From NCBI GenBank assembly GCA_019510195.1, contig JAEKKW010000061.1, forward strand, positions 1-48,442: a DNA stretch of 48,442 nt, given 5' to 3'. This DNA is from Lysobacterales bacterium (GTDB lineage Bacteria; Pseudomonadota; Gammaproteobacteria; Xanthomonadales; Xanthomonadaceae). The translations under genes and the position numbers were made by a program. The notes beneath the pieces were generated by a model. It was not told where the DNA came from. It did no database searches and saw only the letters and a program-made list of their open reading frames with translations. This document shows, piece after piece, positions 44,869-48,442 of the stretch. Position 1 is the stretch's first letter, and each line of letters opens with the position of its first letter.

Positions 44869-45153
44869 CTAATGCGTCGTGCCCGGCGTTGCGTCCTCCG
44901 GCGCCGGCTGCAACTCCACCGCCAACTCTTCCAGTTCGGCGATCTCGGCCTCCAGCGCGTCATGCAATTCGCCCTGACTCGTCATCAAGGCCTCGATTTG
45001 ATTCGCCTGCTTGAGTTTCCTCAACTCGCCGTCGAACAACAGCCATTGTGCCGTCAAGCGCTCGACATTGCTCTTCGAGTAATGACGCATCCCCTTGAGC
45101 TGCGCCAGCGTGTCGTTGACATGATCGAGCGGCGTCTTGGTATCCGCGGACAT
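44869..45153 (-). CDS. Small hypothetical coiled-coil protein
   Basis: 94 residues with two predicted coiled helices (NVERLTAQWLLFDGELRKLKQANQIEAL and ALEAEIAELEELAVEL). AGGAG is 6 nt before ATG 45151-45153, supporting translation. No family recognised. Confidence 0.55.
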   Translation of the reverse strand: MSADTKTPLDHVNDTLAQLKGMRHYSKSNVERLTAQWLLFDGELRKLKQANQIEALMTSQGELHDALEAEIAELEELAVELQPAPEDATPGTTH

Positions 45154-45269
45154 GGTGATCTCCTGTGCGGGGTTCCGAGCGCAGGGTAGTCGGGTGAAGC
45201 TGGCTGGGAGCGGAATGGGACTTCACCCCGAAGTACACTGCCCAATCGTCCGGCATGGGGAAGCCTCGC

Positions 45270-47141
45270 GTGATCGTCTATCAATCGACCCGACAGGGAT
45301 TTCTGGACGACAGCGAACGCAACGCGATCGAGGACGTCATCAATCGTGCGTGGGTCCGACGTACCGGCCGCTACGCCACCACCGGTGAATATCGTGCATG
45401 GCAGCATTCGCTGATGCAGATGGCCGAAGTGTTGCGGGACGATGAATTGCCCGAGACGATGGGCGTTGGCGTCGAATTCGGGATACCGCAGACGGCCAAG
45501 CGCATCGACTTCATTCTCTCGGGTGAAACCGAAGACCGCGCGCCTCGCATCATCATTATCGAATTGAAACAATGGTCGACGTCACGGGTTTCCGAGAAGG
45601 ACGGCATCGTCATCGCCCAACGCGGCGGATACGCAGAACGCGAAGGCATCCATCCCAGCTACCAGGCATGGTCGTATGCGGCACTGCTCGAGGGCTTCAA
45701 CGAAGCTGTGCATGAAGGCGGCATCGGCCTGCAGCCTTGCGCCTATCTCCACAACTACCAGCGAGATGGCGTGATCGATTCACCGCGCTACGCACCCTAC
45801 ATGGAGAAGGCGCCACTATTCCTGCGCGGAAATGGCGAACGCCGGAAACTCCGCGAATTCATCAGGCAACACGTCAGGCACGGCGACAACGGCCAGTTGC
45901 TCTACGAAATCGATCAGGCACGCATCCGTCCTTCCAGAATGCTCGCCGACAGCCTCGCCGGGATGTTGAAGGGCAATCGCGAGTTCGTGCTGGTCGACGA
46001 CCAGAAACTAGTCTACGAAGCCTGCATCGCCAAGTCGGCGGAGGGTTCACCCGAGCGGAAACAGGTTGTCATCGTCCAGGGTGGGCCGGGGACCGGAAAG
46101 TCGGTGGTCGCGATCAACCTTATGGTCGAACTGACCCGGAAAGGGCTGCTCGCCAAATATGTTTCCAAGAACGCCGCGCCTCGCGCGGTCTACCAGCAGA
46201 AACTGAAGGGGCAGCGCACCCAGGCGCAAATTTCCTCCATGTTCGGCGGCTCCGGCAACTTTCATGAATCCGAAGCCGATGTCTTCGACACATTGATCGT
46301 CGACGAGGCACATCGCCTCAACGCCAAGAGCGGACTGTATGGCAATCTCGGCGAAAACCAGATCAAGGAAATCATCGCTGCCGCGAAATCGACGATTTTG
46401 TTCGTCGACGACGACCAGATCGTCACGTTGAACGACATTGGCCAATCGAAAGAAATCGAACGCTGGGCAAACCAACTCGGCGCCGAAATCACCCGCCTGG
46501 AACTGGCCTCGCAATTCCGCTGCTCCGGATCGGACGGCTATCTCGCATGGCTCGACGACGTCCTCGGCATCCGGCCAACCGCGAATCCGGGCCTCGATAC
46601 CGCTACTTTCGATTTCCGCGTCATCGACTCCCCGACGGAGCTGTTCGACCTGATCGTCGAACGCAACCGTCGCAATAACAAGTCGCGGATGGTGGCTGGC
46701 TATTGCTGGGACTGGAAGAGCAAGAAGAATCCTGATTCCTGCGACATCGTCCTCGCGGAATCCGGCTTCGCCAAGCAGTGGAATCTCGGCAGTGACGGAA
46801 GCCTGTGGATCACGGCTCCGGATTCCGTCGAGCAAATCGGCTGCATCCATACCTGCCAGGGTCTCGAACTCGATTATGTCGGGGTGATCATCGGCCCCGA
46901 CCTGATCGTTCGCGACGGAACACTGGTCTCCGTGCCCGAAGGGCGCTCCTCGATGGATCGTTCGATTCGGGGCTGGAAATCAATGCTTCGCCAGGATCGC
47001 GAAGGAACCCTGCAGCGCGTCGACCGCATTATTCGCAATACCTATCGCACCTTGATGACGCGCGGGATGAAGGGCTGCTACATCCATTGCACCGATGCGG
47101 GAACACAGGAATATTTTCGCGAACGCTTGCACGCGAGCTGA
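45270..47141 (+). CDS. DUF2075 nuclease-helicase protein (Schlafen-like ATPase)
   Basis: About 623 residues. The N-terminus has a PD-(D/E)xK-like pattern (VEFGIPQTAKRIDFILSG, then RIIIIELKQW; candidate residues D80, E98, K100), followed by an SF1-type ATPase: Walker A GGPGTGKS (271-278), Walker B LIVDEAH (D345-E346), LASQFRCSGSDG and the CQGLELDYVGV motif. GTG 45270 is chosen because GGGGAAG lies 6 nt upstream and homologs begin near MIVY; ATG 45255 is the alternative. Such proteins occur in defence and mobile contexts, but none is adjacent here. Base composition appears slightly less GC than neighbours by eye. Confidence 0.8.
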   Translation: MIVYQSTRQGFLDDSERNAIEDVINRAWVRRTGRYATTGEYRAWQHSLMQMAEVLRDDELPETMGVGVEFGIPQTAKRIDFILSGETEDRAPRIIIIELKQWSTSRVSEKDGIVIAQRGGYAEREGIHPSYQAWSYAALLEGFNEAVHEGGIGLQPCAYLHNYQRDGVIDSPRYAPYMEKAPLFLRGNGERRKLREFIRQHVRHGDNGQLLYEIDQARIRPSRMLADSLAGMLKGNREFVLVDDQKLVYEACIAKSAEGSPERKQVVIVQGGPGTGKSVVAINLMVELTRKGLLAKYVSKNAAPRAVYQQKLKGQRTQAQISSMFGGSGNFHESEADVFDTLIVDEAHRLNAKSGLYGNLGENQIKEIIAAAKSTILFVDDDQIVTLNDIGQSKEIERWANQLGAEITRLELASQFRCSGSDGYLAWLDDVLGIRPTANPGLDTATFDFRVIDSPTELFDLIVERNRRNNKSRMVAGYCWDWKSKKNPDSCDIVLAESGFAKQWNLGSDGSLWITAPDSVEQIGCIHTCQGLELDYVGVIIGPDLIVRDGTLVSVPEGRSSMDRSIRGWKSMLRQDREGTLQRVDRIIRNTYRTLMTRGMKGCYIHCTDAGTQEYFRERLHAS

Positions 47142-47181
47142 CTTCACCCGCTATCCTCCCCCAAACCCCGGGGAACCCTGC

Positions 47182-48442
47182 ATGTCGTCCCATTCCCAGT
47201 TCGCCCTGCTGCGCCAGCGCCGCTTCGCACCGTTCTTCACGGTGCAATGCCTCAACGCCTTCAACGACAACGTGTTCCGCCAGGGCATCATCGGCCTGCT
47301 GTTCTGGTTGAACGTGCCGGAATCCGAACGCGGCCTGTACACGCAGCTGGCGCCGGCGATCTTCATCCTCCCCTACTTCCTGTTCTCGGCGACCGCGGGC
47401 CAGATCGCCGAGAAGATGGAGAAGGCGAAGCTGATTCGCCTGGCGATGCTGCTGGGCGTGCTGATCATGCTGGTCGCGGCGCTCGGCTTCGTCACCCACC
47501 ACCTGCCGTTGCTGCTGATCGCGCTGTTCGCGACCGGCGTGCATTCGACGCTGTTCGGGCCAGTGAAGTATTCGATCCTGCCGGCGGTGCTGCATCCGCG
47601 CGAGCTCACCGGCGGCAACGGGCTGGTGGAGATGGGGACGTCGGTGTCGATCCTGGTCGGCATGATCGTCGGCGGCCTGATCTTCAGCATCGGCGGCGCC
47701 TATTCGCCATGGCTGGCCGCTGCCGCAGTGCTGGCGATCGCGACTGCGGCATGGATCGCGGCGAAACTGATTCCCGTCGTCGGCGCCAGCGCGCCCGATC
47801 TCCGCATCAACTGGAATCCGGTGACGGAAACCGTCGGCGTGATGAAGCTGGCGCGCAAGCAACTGGCCGTGCGCAATGCCGTGCTCGGCGTGTCGTGGTT
47901 CTGGTTCGTCGGCACGGTGTTCGCGGCGGAACTGCCGGACTACGCGCCGCTCAACCTCGGCGGCGGCAACACGCTCTATGTCTTTGTGCTGGCACTGTTC
48001 TCGGTCGGCACCGGACTCGGCGCAGTGCTGTGCGAAAAACTCTCGGCGCGCACGGTTGAAATCGGCCTGGTGCCGCTCGGCGCCTTCGGCATCAGCGTCT
48101 TCCTGTTCGATCTGTACTTCGCGCGCAGCGGCGCCGCCCCGGTGCATGGCCTCGACATCGCCGGTTTCATGCACCAGCCCGGCAGCTGGCGCATCGCCAT
48201 CGATCTCGTCGGCATCGGCCTGTTCACCGGCTTCTTCGTGGTTCCGCTGTTTGCGCTGATCCAGAGCCGCACGCCGAAGGGCGAGTTGTCGCGGGTGATC
48301 GGCGCGCTCAACATCCAGAACTCCGGCTTCGTGGTCGCGGCATCGCTGCTCTGCCTTGCGCTGCGCTCGTACGCGCACTGGACCATCCCGCAGATCTTCC
48401 TCGCGCTCGCCATCGCCAACACCCTGGTCGCGATCTGGATCT
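47182..48442 (+). CDS. MFS transporter, LplT-like, 3' truncated by window edge
   Basis: 420 codons are visible before the right edge, about 12 TM segments. FFTVQCLNAFNDNVFRQG at the start and GVHSTLFGPVKYSILPAVLHPRELTGGNGLVE are LplT (lysophospholipid flippase) signatures. In many gammaproteobacteria this domain continues into a 1-acylglycerol-phosphate acyltransferase and acyl-ACP synthetase (Aas); that part would be to the right. GGGGAA precedes ATG 47182. Confidence 0.85.
   Translation, partial: MSSHSQFALLRQRRFAPFFTVQCLNAFNDNVFRQGIIGLLFWLNVPESERGLYTQLAPAIFILPYFLFSATAGQIAEKMEKAKLIRLAMLLGVLIMLVAALGFVTHHLPLLLIALFATGVHSTLFGPVKYSILPAVLHPRELTGGNGLVEMGTSVSILVGMIVGGLIFSIGGAYSPWLAAAAVLAIATAAWIAAKLIPVVGASAPDLRINWNPVTETVGVMKLARKQLAVRNAVLGVSWFWFVGTVFAAELPDYAPLNLGGGNTLYVFVLALFSVGTGLGAVLCEKLSARTVEIGLVPLGAFGISVFLFDLYFARSGAAPVHGLDIAGFMHQPGSWRIAIDLVGIGLFTGFFVVPLFALIQSRTPKGELSRVIGALNIQNSGFVVAASLLCLALRSYAHWTIPQIFLALAIANTLVAIWI

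Noticed and set aside
1-48442. Mobile element, prophage or genomic island boundaries
   Set aside because: No transposase, integrase, phage gene or tRNA with attachment-like repeats was seen anywhere in the window.

Overview
The window looks like chromosomal DNA from a GC-rich gammaproteobacterium, most likely of the Xanthomonadales (Lysobacter/Dokdonella/Xanthomonas relatives). The basis is the set of housekeeping genes (zapA, 6S RNA and the formyl-THF cyclo-ligase locus; prmA, a DUF3426 protein and fis; UPF0149 and pepP; purHD; split class II ribonucleotide reductase) and the codon use. No tRNA, rRNA, insertion sequence, prophage or CRISPR was seen.

Layout. 1-1000: tail of a Lys/Ala-rich histone H1-like protein and a NrdJb-type class II RNR partner. 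1-5.5 kb: small metabolic genes, including a broken carboxylesterase and an NAD-type 6-phosphogluconate dehydrogenase. 5.7-8 kb: a GST-ArsR-SRPBCC operon behind a perfect palindromic operator, then a FrnE-like DsbA protein. 7.98-11.65 kb: a cobalamin riboswitch leading the class I RNR operon nrdAB. The nrdA product lacks about 60 residues that should hold the thiyl-radical cysteine. 11.7-15.4 kb: a four-repeat membrane protein, an outer-membrane-type protein and a two-component system. 15.4-23.7 kb: two convergent operons forming an unassigned biosynthetic locus. The rightward one has an alpha/beta hydrolase, two small SMR-like membrane proteins and a DegT aminotransferase. The leftward one has a HAD phosphatase, class III aminotransferase, ACP, ketosynthase, FemAB-like acyltransferase and ureohydrolase-like enzyme. 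23.8-29.5 kb: MipA-like porin, LysR/pirin pair, and a secreted repeat protein with a DUF3142 lipoprotein. 29.5-36.5 kb: leftward run of alcohol dehydrogenase, fis, DUF3426, prmA, PAP2 fusion, GT39 and Y-family polymerase. 36.5-39.5 kb: intergenic inverted repeat element, rpiA, EVE protein, frameshifted cyclo-ligase, 6S RNA, zapA and a zapB-like gene. 39.5-48.4 kb: UPF0149, pepP, purH, purD, DoxX, a DUF2075 nuclease-helicase, and the start of an LplT-like MFS protein cut by the window edge.

How it fits together. The B12 riboswitch in front of nrdAB and the class II NrdJb gene suggest cobalamin decides which ribonucleotide reductase is used; the nrdA lesion suggests the B12-independent arm may be dead in this genome. 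Three enzyme genes (esterase, nrdA, cyclo-ligase) carry clean internal deletions, so either local gene decay or assembly error should be excluded. The 15.4-23.7 kb locus is the best candidate for an undescribed system: its enzymes could build an amino-containing acyl product (KS/ACP plus N-acyltransferase plus two aminotransferases) and move it with the SMR pair.
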